A stretch of 16,030 nucleotides of DNA. Source: JAJFTV01 sp964426355 (GTDB taxonomy: Bacteria > Chloroflexota > Anaerolineae > Anaerolineales > Anaerolineaceae). The translations under genes were made by a program, and so were the position numbers. Location of the stretch: assembly GCA_964426355.1 (NCBI GenBank), contig CAYRRA010000101.1:1-16030 (forward strand), given 5' to 3'. The notes beneath the pieces are model-generated. The model saw only the letters and a program-made list of their open reading frames with translations, made no database searches and had not been told where the DNA came from. Below are positions 7,161 through 14,473 of this stretch, piece after piece; the stretch's first letter is position 1, and every line of letters starts with the position of its first letter.

Positions 7161-7198
7161 CGGGTCACCTGCGCTCCTTAGCTCTTGTTCGTGACCCG
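7161..7198. repeat. 8-bp inverted repeat before the phosphodiesterase gene
   Basis: CGGGTCAC at 7161-7168 and GTGACCCG at 7191-7198 are exact reverse complements with a 22-nt spacer; two more pairs form if C7160 bulges. It ends 19 nt before ATG 7218 and the right arm contains an alternative in-frame GTG start at 7191. It may be a leader hairpin or a regulator site. Confidence 0.45.
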
Positions 7199-7217
7199 TA
7201 TCAAAACGAGAGTTTAC

Positions 7218-8507
7218 ATGCCAAAATTACTGGTTTTTTGTCTTGACGCCCTTTGCTCCATGGATCTTGAATACATGAAGTCCCTTCCCAACCTCGGCTG
7301 GGTAATGGCAAATGGCTCGTATATTCGTCATGCAGAGCCGGTCTACCCCTCACTGACCTATCCCTGCCATGCGAGTATCCTGACGGGCAACTACGTGGAC
7401 AGGCACGGCATTCCGCACAACGAGATCGTCAAAGCGGGTGCTCCCAACCAGCCCTGGTACAACCAGCGCAGCGACATCCAGTGCAGCACACTGTTGGATG
7501 AAGCCAAAAGCCACGGGTACAGCACCTGCTCGCTCAGTTGGCCCGTAACAGGCGGTGCAGATTTTGACCTGAACATGCCGATGATTGTTCCCATTAACTA
7601 CACAGGTTCGCAACCCATTCAATTCTTCCGCAACAATGCCACCGATGAACTCCTCGATCGCTATTATGAGCAGTACGCCCATTTCCTGATTGGCGAGAAC
7701 CGCAACCTGGACCAGTACACCATGGCGCTTGCGCTGGATATCCTACGAGATTACCCGCAGCCGGATGTGATGCTGGTAAAAATGTGCGACCTTGATTCCG
7801 TGCGCCATGTATCTGGCGTAGATCATACCAATGTAAAGGCACAACTCCGCCTGCACGACGAGCAATTCGGCAGGATATTGCAGGAAGTAAAAGCCCATGG
7901 CGATTTTGAACAGACCAATTTCGTCATTCTGGGCGATCATGGACAATCAAATATTTCCCATGCGCTGAATTTCAATGTTCTCCTCAAGCAGAAAGGTTTG
8001 CTCCAACTGGACACTGCGAACCAGGTGGTCGATTATGTCGCATATTGCCATTCGGTATCCTTATCCGCATGGATCCAGCTAAAAAACTCGGATGACAGGG
8101 TCATGCATAATTTTGTTTATGATTTTCTGCTGGAATTGACCCACGATGATAAATTGGGGATTGGGCACGTATTTACAAAACAGGAAGCAAAAGAGAAATT
8201 TCACCTGACCGGTCCTTTTGATTTTATCGTGGAAGGACGCACCCCGATCTCGTTCAACAGTTCTCTTACGGGAGATGAGGTTTTTGGTATGCCAGAGTAC
8301 TCAGGGTACGCAGCGCTTAAGGCATCCCACGGCAATCTTCCCTGGAAAGATGAAACCACAACCTTCATCGCCTGCGGACCTTCCGTTAAGCCGGGTGTAA
8401 TTGTAGAACGAAAAAGTATTGTAGATGAAGCCCCAACGATGGCGGCAATGCTGGGTTTTGAAATGCCCGGCATCGATGGAAAACCTATCTTAGAAATGAT
8501 CCGATAA
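7218..8507 (+). CDS. Type I phosphodiesterase / nucleotide pyrophosphatase-like enzyme (alkaline phosphatase superfamily)
   Basis: A 429-residue protein of the NPP-type alkaline phosphatase superfamily, which hydrolyses phosphodiester or pyrophosphate bonds with two zinc ions and a Thr nucleophile. Motifs: CLDAL (Asp10), SLTYPCHASILTG with likely nucleophile Thr47, DLDSVRH (Asp193, His197), LGDHG (Asp240, His241) and KASHG (His371). The C-terminal DEAPTMAAMLG segment is also typical. No signal peptide is visible, whereas many NPP enzymes are secreted, so it probably acts on imported substrate in the cytoplasm. The start is uncertain: ATG 7218 begins exactly at the family core, while GTG 7191 and TTG 7185 are in frame; all have weak ribosome binding sites. 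It lies inside an importer operon, 8 nt before the ATPase gene. Phosphonoacetate hydrolase-like or glycerophosphodiesterase-like activity is an alternative. Confidence 0.85.
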   Translation: MPKLLVFCLDALCSMDLEYMKSLPNLGWVMANGSYIRHAEPVYPSLTYPCHASILTGNYVDRHGIPHNEIVKAGAPNQPWYNQRSDIQCSTLLDEAKSHGYSTCSLSWPVTGGADFDLNMPMIVPINYTGSQPIQFFRNNATDELLDRYYEQYAHFLIGENRNLDQYTMALALDILRDYPQPDVMLVKMCDLDSVRHVSGVDHTNVKAQLRLHDEQFGRILQEVKAHGDFEQTNFVILGDHGQSNISHALNFNVLLKQKGLLQLDTANQVVDYVAYCHSVSLSAWIQLKNSDDRVMHNFVYDFLLELTHDDKLGIGHVFTKQEAKEKFHLTGPFDFIVEGRTPISFNSSLTGDEVFGMPEYSGYAALKASHGNLPWKDETTTFIACGPSVKPGVIVERKSIVDEAPTMAAMLGFEMPGIDGKPILEMIR

Positions 8508-8515
8508 AGTGAGCT

Positions 8516-9580
8516 ATGAAAGTTGAACTCAAGAACCTGACAAAACGATTCGGAAAGGTCATTGCGGTAAAAGACCTCAATGTCACATTCGAGACCGGTA
8601 AACTAATCGCCCTTCTGGGACCCTCTGGCTGCGGAAAAAGCACACTATTGTACATGCTATCGGGCATCACGCCAGTCACCCATGGAGAAATCTTCTTTGA
8701 CGAAAATAATGTCACCGAATTGGCACCTGAAAAGCGCAAGATCGGACTGGTTTTTCAAAACTATGCGCTTTATCCCCACATGACCGTTTTGCAGAACATC
8801 TGCTTCCCTCTGGAGATCCAGAAGGTACCCAAAACTGAGAGAGTTGCGCGTGCTAAGGAGATTGCGAACCTGGTGCACATTGAAGACCTGCTAGACCGGA
8901 GACCTGCCGAACTATCCGGTGGACAGCAGCAGCGAGTGGCAATTACCAGGGCATTGGTGAAAAAACCTCAGTTGTTGCTGTTGGATGAACCCTTGAGCAA
9001 CCTCGACGCCAGACTGCGCATTGAAATGCGTGAAGAAATCCGCCGGATCCAAACCGAAACCGGGGTAACGACAATTTTCGTCACGCATGACCAGGAAGAA
9101 GCAATGAGCATCTCAGACCATATTCTGCTCATGAAATTAGGCGAACAGCAGCAATTCGATGAACCTCAGGAATTGTATGATAACCCCAAAAACCAGTTTG
9201 TATCAGAATTCCTGGGCACGCCGCCCATCAACAAGCTAAACGGGTCAATTCAGAACAACCGTTTTGTCCTCACGGATGGTACTGCTTCCTGTGAAGTACC
9301 CGGAAATTTGGGGGTACCCGAAGGAACCAGGGTAGTTCTGGGGGTTCGGGCAGAGAGTCTCACCATTGCTACCGAAGAAAAGAAGTTATTTGATGCCAGA
9401 ATCACTCAGGTTTACCACATGGGCAAAGAAGAGTTGACCCATCTGAATTTCGGGAGCGCTGAAATTCGGGGATATATCCCAGGAGACATGAACTTCAAGG
9501 TTGGAGAAGTCATCCCGGTAGGCTTCAGAGATAAAGGGGTGTTCGTCTTCAACGCTGAGACCGGAGAGCGTTATCGATGA
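8516..9580 (+). CDS. CUT1-type ABC importer ATPase (MalK/UgpC/MsmK-like)
   Basis: A 354-residue ATPase that powers import at the inner face of the membrane. It has Walker A GPSGCGKST (35-43), a Q-loop at VFQNY (Gln81), signature LSGGQQQ (133-139), Walker B LLLLDEP (153-159), D-loop SNLDA and H-loop His191. Residues from about 235 form the TOBE/regulatory region typical of the MalK/UgpC subfamily. The start ATG 8516 has only a weak ribosome binding site, 8 nt after the previous stop. It overlaps the first permease gene as ATGA at its 3' end, indicating translational coupling. It probably works with the two permeases and the lipoprotein encoded here, although MsmK-type ATPases can serve several importers. 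Confidence 0.95.
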   Translation: MKVELKNLTKRFGKVIAVKDLNVTFETGKLIALLGPSGCGKSTLLYMLSGITPVTHGEIFFDENNVTELAPEKRKIGLVFQNYALYPHMTVLQNICFPLEIQKVPKTERVARAKEIANLVHIEDLLDRRPAELSGGQQQRVAITRALVKKPQLLLLDEPLSNLDARLRIEMREEIRRIQTETGVTTIFVTHDQEEAMSISDHILLMKLGEQQQFDEPQELYDNPKNQFVSEFLGTPPINKLNGSIQNNRFVLTDGTASCEVPGNLGVPEGTRVVLGVRAESLTIATEEKKLFDARITQVYHMGKEELTHLNFGSAEIRGYIPGDMNFKVGEVIPVGFRDKGVFVFNAETGERYR

Positions 9581-10515
9581 TCACGGATAAACGAAAAGCC
9601 ATCCGCGAAAATAAAAAGGAAACCGATGGTCCCAGGGTGACCCTGCGAACATTAGCCGAACCCTTCTTTTATTTGCTGCCGTTTTTTATTGGCATTCTGG
9701 TTTTCACGCTGTTTCCCATTCTAAACGTCTTCTTGATGTCATTCAAAGAAGGGTACAAAATGCTGACCGGGGAGTTTGCCCGTTACAGCCTGGAAAACTA
9801 CCGCTTTATCCTGCAGGACAGGTACTTTATTAACGGTCTCAAAAATACCGCCATCTACGTTTTCACCGTGGTGCCGATATCCACATGCCTCTCCATCTTT
9901 TTCGGAACACTGCTCAACAAGAAGATGAAATTAAGCCCCGTCTTCCAAACTGCTTTCTTCCTCCCTATGGTGACCTCCATTATCGCCGTTGGGTTGGCAT
10001 GGAAATGGATGTACAACTACGATTACGGCGTCTTCAACTTCTTCCTCTCCACCTTCAATATCGACCCGATAAACTGGCTGAATAACCCCAAGTATGGTCT
10101 CCTGGCAGTCATCATCTATGGGATTTGGAGTTACCTGCCATTTACCATCATCCTGGTATTGGCGGGGTTGCAAAATATCAACCCGTTATATGTCACAGCG
10201 GCAAAAATTGATGGCGCAAGCAAATCAAAAATCTTCTTCCGCATTACCCTCCCTCTGTTAGCCCCAACTATAGGGCTGGTATTGATCGTCAACATGATCA
10301 GTGCATCAAAGGTCTTCAGCGAATTGTTCCCCCTGTTCAACGGGAAGCCCGGCGCTGCGTACAGCCTGTACACAGTGGTGTATTACATCTATGAAGTATT
10401 CTATGTCAAATGGCGCCTGGGACAAGCCAGCGCCGCAGCAATCATCCTCTTCTTGATCGTCCTGGTTTTTACCATGCTACAGCTATTCCTGCAACGGAAG
10501 TGGAAACATTACTAG
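9577..10515 (+). CDS. CUT1-type ABC permease, MalF/UgpA-like
   Basis: A 312-residue inner-membrane protein. A charged cytoplasmic N-terminus (1-27) precedes about six membrane segments near 30-55, 92-112, 124-146, 172-198, 230-250 and 285-305. The EAA loop that docks on the ATPase is at about 208-228 (AAKIDGASKSKIFFRITLP). The extended N-terminus and first position of the pair are typical of the MalF/UgpA subunit. ATG 9577 overlaps the ATPase stop. It likely forms a heterodimeric channel with the next gene product. Confidence 0.93.
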   Translation: MITDKRKAIRENKKETDGPRVTLRTLAEPFFYLLPFFIGILVFTLFPILNVFLMSFKEGYKMLTGEFARYSLENYRFILQDRYFINGLKNTAIYVFTVVPISTCLSIFFGTLLNKKMKLSPVFQTAFFLPMVTSIIAVGLAWKWMYNYDYGVFNFFLSTFNIDPINWLNNPKYGLLAVIIYGIWSYLPFTIILVLAGLQNINPLYVTAAKIDGASKSKIFFRITLPLLAPTIGLVLIVNMISASKVFSELFPLFNGKPGAAYSLYTVVYYIYEVFYVKWRLGQASAAAIILFLIVLVFTMLQLFLQRKWKHY

Positions 10516-10524
10516 GAGAAAACG

Positions 10525-11349
10525 ATGCGGAAACTCTCTTTTCAATCCATTTTTGACCACGTTATCCTGATTATCGGGTCAATCATCATGATCTTTCCCT
10601 TCTACTGGATGTTTCTCTCGGCATTTAAGACGCCTGCAGAAGTTAATACTACACCACCCACCTGGATTCCAAAGACCTTTAACTTCGATAATTTTGTTTA
10701 TGCCTTTCAGACCGCACCCTTTGGTCAGTATTTCTTGAATTCAGTTGTTGTGGCTGTCAGTGTGGTTACGCTGACCATGTTTGTCACGATTTTAGCCGCT
10801 TTTGCTTTTTCGAGGCTAAAGTTTCCGGGGCGCGACCTGCTGTTTGCTTTCTGCATCTCGCTGATGATGGTGCCTTTTGAGATGATTATTATCACCAATT
10901 ACTCCACTATCTCAAAAATGGGCTTAATTGACAACCTCATCGGCTTAATCATTCCTTTTACATCCAGTATCTTTTACACCTACATCCTGCGGAACTTTTT
11001 CCTCTCGATTCCGGACACCCTCTACTACTCCGCCCGGGTAGACGGCGCCAGCAACTGGCAATACTTGTGGAAGATCATGGTCCCCATTGCCAAACCGTCC
11101 CTGTTCACCATCGGGCTTCTCAATGCCATCCTATCGTGGAATGCGTTCTTATGGCCCCTGTTAATCATCAACACGCGTATCCAACGCACCCTTCCGTTAG
11201 GTCTATACGCTTTTATCACCGATGGCGGTGTCCGTTACGAAAGGCTGATGGCTGCCGCTACCATGGTGGTCATCCCGATTATCATCCTTTTCCTGTTTGC
11301 CCGGAAAAGCATTGTCAACGGTGTGGCGCGCGGAGGTTTGAAAGGTTAA
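10525..11349 (+). CDS. CUT1-type ABC permease, MalG/UgpE-like
   Basis: A 274-residue inner-membrane protein of the shorter MalG/UgpE type with about six membrane segments near 12-34, 70-96, 104-126, 136-160, 192-215 and 243-260. The EAA loop is at about 169-190 (ARVDGASNWQYLWKIMVP). GGAG at 10515-10518, overlapping the stop codon of the first permease gene, is its ribosome binding site. With the upstream permease it completes the importer membrane domain. The C-terminus ends GVARGGLKG, a common end for this subunit. Confidence 0.93.
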   Translation: MRKLSFQSIFDHVILIIGSIIMIFPFYWMFLSAFKTPAEVNTTPPTWIPKTFNFDNFVYAFQTAPFGQYFLNSVVVAVSVVTLTMFVTILAAFAFSRLKFPGRDLLFAFCISLMMVPFEMIIITNYSTISKMGLIDNLIGLIIPFTSSIFYTYILRNFFLSIPDTLYYSARVDGASNWQYLWKIMVPIAKPSLFTIGLLNAILSWNAFLWPLLIINTRIQRTLPLGLYAFITDGGVRYERLMAAATMVVIPIIILFLFARKSIVNGVARGGLKG

Positions 11350-11464
11350 CCGCAGGAAATCAAACAGTTTACGCTGAAGACACACTTGCTGGCTTCCGAA
11401 ATGGGTCTGGGTGCTCTTTTGCCCATACTATAGCAGGACTGTGCAGGTTTAGGAGAAATTTTGA
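11350..11464 (+). other. 115-nt gap after the importer genes
   Basis: It contains no gene. AGGAGAAA at 11451-11458 is the ribosome binding site for the next gene. CATACTATAG around 11424-11433 has -10-like character but no convincing -35. No terminator stem-loop is evident, so the importer transcript probably reads through. Confidence 0.45.
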
Positions 11465-12946
11465 ATGGATGATTCTAAAATCATACTGGATTTTATTGGG
11501 CACACAGATTTTGCTGCGGCGGTCAGGGAGAGTTATCACTGCCCAGGTGCGGTGAAACTGGCTTCCTATTTTGACTATTTCCGTCAACAAAACCCCCAGG
11601 GGACCATCCTGTTGGATGCAGGCGATGTACTTGTGGGGGCACCTATCATCAACCTGACACAGGGCGAGCCGGTGATGGAGGTGGTGAACCTGTTTGGCTA
11701 TGACGCCATGACCCTCGGGAACCACGAATTCGACCCGGGCTGGGAAGTAATGCAAAAGATACTTCCTCTCGCTGCCTTCCCCCTGCTTTGCGCCAATGTG
11801 ATTAAAAAAGAGACCGGCTGCCTGCTGCCATTTGTTCAACCCTATATCATGCTGGACAGGCAAGGAGTCAAAATCGGCGTACTGGGCGTGACCACAGAAT
11901 ACACGCCCTACATGGTCAAGGAAGAATCCTTTTCTCCTTTTGCAGTTCTGGATGTTATCGACACATGCCGGCAATATATCCCGCTGATGCTGCAGGAAGG
12001 GGCTGATATCATCGTTGTGCTCGGGCATCTACCTGGCACAGTGAATGAAGATGGCAGCTATTCCGGCGAGTTGTTTACAGTTGCAGAGCAGGTTGAGGGT
12101 ATCGATATCCTCTTTGGCGGACACAATCCCGGCGATATCGCTCTCACATACAACGGCACGATGATCTCGAAAACAGGTTTTTCCGCCATTTCCATCGGAC
12201 ACATCCAGATTGCTTTTGACAGGTCGAGCAGGCAAATTGAATGTCTGAAAAATGAAATTGTGCCGGTTCTACAGGGCACATTGCAAACCAACGAAAACCC
12301 CGTCGTTGAAAAAAGCGTAATGCGCGCCATTGAACCGTTCATTCCCATTCTCGATGAGGTGATCGGGTTCGCAGAGGATGACTTGGTTGTCAGCCGTGAG
12401 GGTGAATTTTCACTGGGGAATTTTTTCACCGACTGCATGAAAGAAGTTTGCGGCGCACAGATTGGGTTGATGAATTCAACCAGTTGTTTTGGATACATTC
12501 CCAAGGGTCCCATTACTTCAGAAATGATCATGTGGGTGATGTGTTTTAACGACCATCTTTACAAGGGATACATGACTGGCAAGCAAATCCGCGATATGAT
12601 CGAACTCACCTACGAGGAAAAGCACATTTCCTTGAATGGTTATCTGCAAATTTCGGGCATCAAAACAGTGGTGGATACAAATCGCGCAGCATTTAAGCGG
12701 GTCGCCTCACTAAATCTGGAAGATGGTTCACCGGTTCGTGAGGATGAAAAATACCTGGTCGCAACCAGCGCGTACATCGCCTCCGGCGGAAACGAGTATC
12801 GGGCAATCACATCCTTAACGGAATGGGAAAAAACTAACCACATGAGTCACCCGGTATTCATCGAAAAATTGAAGGAGAAAAAGAATTTATCCCCCCGGCT
12901 TGAAGGCAGAATAATCGACCTTGCCAAAAAATGTCTTTCGCACTGA
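11465..12946 (+). CDS. UshA/5'-nucleotidase-like metallophosphoesterase with altered metal site
   Basis: A 493-residue two-domain protein: N-terminal calcineurin-like phosphoesterase (about 5-260) and C-terminal 5'-nucleotidase domain (about 295-490). Family enzymes release phosphate from nucleotides or cleave sugar nucleotides. Preserved metal motifs are LLDAGD (Asp54), TLGNHEFD (Asn86, His87), VVLGHLPG (His188) and FGGH (His220). Others are changed: the usual D-x-H at strand one reads HTDFA, so Asp15 may remain but its His partner is Ala17, and GHxH reads GHNP, losing the second His. In the C-terminal domain the NGGGIR motif is NSTSCF (about 337-342) and GGD is GGN (441-443). No signal peptide is visible, unlike periplasmic UshA. 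It may use one metal, act on an unusual substrate, or be a binding protein. Confidence 0.82.
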   Translation: MDDSKIILDFIGHTDFAAAVRESYHCPGAVKLASYFDYFRQQNPQGTILLDAGDVLVGAPIINLTQGEPVMEVVNLFGYDAMTLGNHEFDPGWEVMQKILPLAAFPLLCANVIKKETGCLLPFVQPYIMLDRQGVKIGVLGVTTEYTPYMVKEESFSPFAVLDVIDTCRQYIPLMLQEGADIIVVLGHLPGTVNEDGSYSGELFTVAEQVEGIDILFGGHNPGDIALTYNGTMISKTGFSAISIGHIQIAFDRSSRQIECLKNEIVPVLQGTLQTNENPVVEKSVMRAIEPFIPILDEVIGFAEDDLVVSREGEFSLGNFFTDCMKEVCGAQIGLMNSTSCFGYIPKGPITSEMIMWVMCFNDHLYKGYMTGKQIRDMIELTYEEKHISLNGYLQISGIKTVVDTNRAAFKRVASLNLEDGSPVREDEKYLVATSAYIASGGNEYRAITSLTEWEKTNHMSHPVFIEKLKEKKNLSPRLEGRIIDLAKKCLSH

Positions 12947-12962
12947 AAATGCTATCGGAGTA

Positions 12963-13001
12963 ATCGTTCAAAAATGACAGGTCAGCTTGCCTGATAACGA
13001 T
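12963..13001. repeat. Imperfect stem-loop in the gap before the first MBL gene
   Basis: ATCGTT at 12963-12968 pairs with AACGAT at 12996-13001, and CAGG at 12978-12981 pairs with CCTG at 12990-12993. Together they could form an interrupted hairpin after the nucleotidase-like gene. There is no T-tract. Weak evidence. Confidence 0.3.
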
Positions 13002-13014
13002 CAATACAACCAAT

Positions 13015-13029
13015 AAAGAGAGGCTCTTT
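13015..13029 (+). promoter_or_regulatory. Shine-Dalgarno inside a short hairpin, before a TTG start
   Basis: AAGAGAGG at 13016-13023 lies 5 nt before TTG 13029 and decides that start; the next in-frame ATG (13047) has none. AAAGAG at 13015-13020 and CTCTTT at 13024-13029 can pair across an AGG loop, hiding part of the Shine-Dalgarno and the first base of the start codon. This may limit translation initiation. Confidence 0.4.
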
Positions 13030-14471
13030 TGAAAACAACATTTATCATGCACTCGGGACTGTACACCATTGGCGGCGTTGTATGCAGCGTCACTTACGGC
13101 AATGACAGGGTTATTTTTGAAATGGGCAGCGCTTACAGCCCGGTAGATGATGTCTACGATGGAACGGTTTTACCGCGTGCCAAAGCCTGGGTAAAGGACG
13201 CCATCCGCACCCACAAAGTACCAGCCATCCACGGGCTGTACCGCAGGCAGGATATTGAAGGGTTTATGGATTTAATCCCCGCCGAAGAAAGCAAGGTAAA
13301 CACGGCTGTGTTTATCACCCATCTGCACCTGGATCACATGGCTGGGATCGGGATGATTGCACCCGAAATACCTGTCTATATGAACGAGAATGCCATCCTG
13401 ATCGAACGCGCGCTCGAAGCGACCGGTGAAGGCGTGCCCACCCTGGAAAGGGAGTACACGCATTTTGAAGCAAACAAACCGATCCGTGTGGGCGCAATAG
13501 AAGTGCTGCCCATTGAGACCAGCCGGCGCAGCTACAGAGATTATGCTTTCCTGATCACCACACCCGATGGCACCATCCATTGGACCGGCGACCTTTCTTT
13601 ACACGGCGAAGATGTGGAGCTCAACATCGCTCAGATGGAACTGCTCAAAGCGAAAAAGATTGATGTGCTGTTGTGTGATTGCACCTCTTTCATGGATGAG
13701 GTTTTGCTGCAAATGAACCAGACCACGGATCCCAAGGCAATCCTGCCATCCCGTGAGATCCCACTTGGAATGCTGGACAGCAGCGATGTCAACCGAGAAT
13801 TGTTCAAGGTACTCGAACAGCAGCAGGGCTTGTGTGTGTTCAATTTCTACCAGCGCGAGATGGACGAAGCCAAAAGGTATATCGAGTGGGCAGAAAGAGT
13901 GAACCGCGTTTGCGTGTTTGAGCCGGATTGCGCTTACATCGTTTATAAGTTCTACCAGATCCAACCAAATATCTTTATCCCCGATTCTGAACGCTACCCA
14001 GATTCTCCCGATTTGCAGCCAGCATGGTTTAAGGAACTGCTGGAAAATGCGAAGGTCGTAACTAGAGAGGAAATTTATAACAACCCCGCAGGATATTTGC
14101 TGCAGAACAGTTACCGCCACATTCTGGAATTGTTCGATTTACCCGATGAAGGCGGTGCCTATTTACACGCGGATGGCATCCCCATTGGTGAGTTTGACCC
14201 GGCTTACAAGAATTTGTTGCGCATCATAGAACGCACAAAATTCCAATATCTCACCTTTTTCTGCAAAAACTACTTCGGTCATGGGTACCCGCCCCAGGTC
14301 AAATATTTTGTTGACCAGGTCGATCCCAAGGTATTGGTCCCCTGCCACGGTTTCAACCCGGAAAGGTTGCTTCCCAATCACGGTGAACAGCTTCTCCCCA
14401 TTGAAGGTAAAACCTATATCCTGTCCAACGGGAGACTGCTGCCGGAAGATGAAGAAGTCGCTGGGAGCTAA
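13029..14471 (+). CDS. RNase J-like MBL/beta-CASP protein, paralogue 1 (missing a metal His)
   Basis: A 480-residue cytoplasmic protein starting at TTG 13029. The MBL core has THLHLDH (His98, His100, Asp102, His103) and WTGDLSLHG (Asp188). A beta-CASP-like insert follows: CDCTS (about 217-220), then a GLCVFNFYQ strand and an FEPDCAYIV region, resembling the ATFASN and GRSM stretches of RNase J. VLVPCHG with His440 ends the fold. The conserved His that should precede the Asp188 strand is absent: the segment reads PIETSRRSYRDY (about 161-172), whereas its paralogue has SDHP. RNase J enzymes are 5'-3' exonucleases or endonucleases acting on RNA. Here nuclease activity is uncertain; it could be the weaker or structural half of a heterodimer with the next gene product. 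Confidence 0.75.
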   Translation: MKTTFIMHSGLYTIGGVVCSVTYGNDRVIFEMGSAYSPVDDVYDGTVLPRAKAWVKDAIRTHKVPAIHGLYRRQDIEGFMDLIPAEESKVNTAVFITHLHLDHMAGIGMIAPEIPVYMNENAILIERALEATGEGVPTLEREYTHFEANKPIRVGAIEVLPIETSRRSYRDYAFLITTPDGTIHWTGDLSLHGEDVELNIAQMELLKAKKIDVLLCDCTSFMDEVLLQMNQTTDPKAILPSREIPLGMLDSSDVNRELFKVLEQQQGLCVFNFYQREMDEAKRYIEWAERVNRVCVFEPDCAYIVYKFYQIQPNIFIPDSERYPDSPDLQPAWFKELLENAKVVTREEIYNNPAGYLLQNSYRHILELFDLPDEGGAYLHADGIPIGEFDPAYKNLLRIIERTKFQYLTFFCKNYFGHGYPPQVKYFVDQVDPKVLVPCHGFNPERLLPNHGEQLLPIEGKTYILSNGRLLPEDEEVAGS

Positions 14472-14473
14472 GG

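Noticed and set aside
11401..11426. ATGGG/CCCAT pairing in the gap before the nucleotidase-like gene
   Set aside because: Only five base pairs with a 16-nt loop; not convincing as a terminator or operator.
11369..12028. 219-codon open frame on the minus strand
   Set aside because: It lies opposite the nucleotidase-like gene, has no recognisable domain, and the + strand protein has clear family motifs throughout.
13599..14120. 173-codon open frame on the minus strand
   Set aside because: It is antisense to the first RNase J-like gene and has no recognisable motifs.
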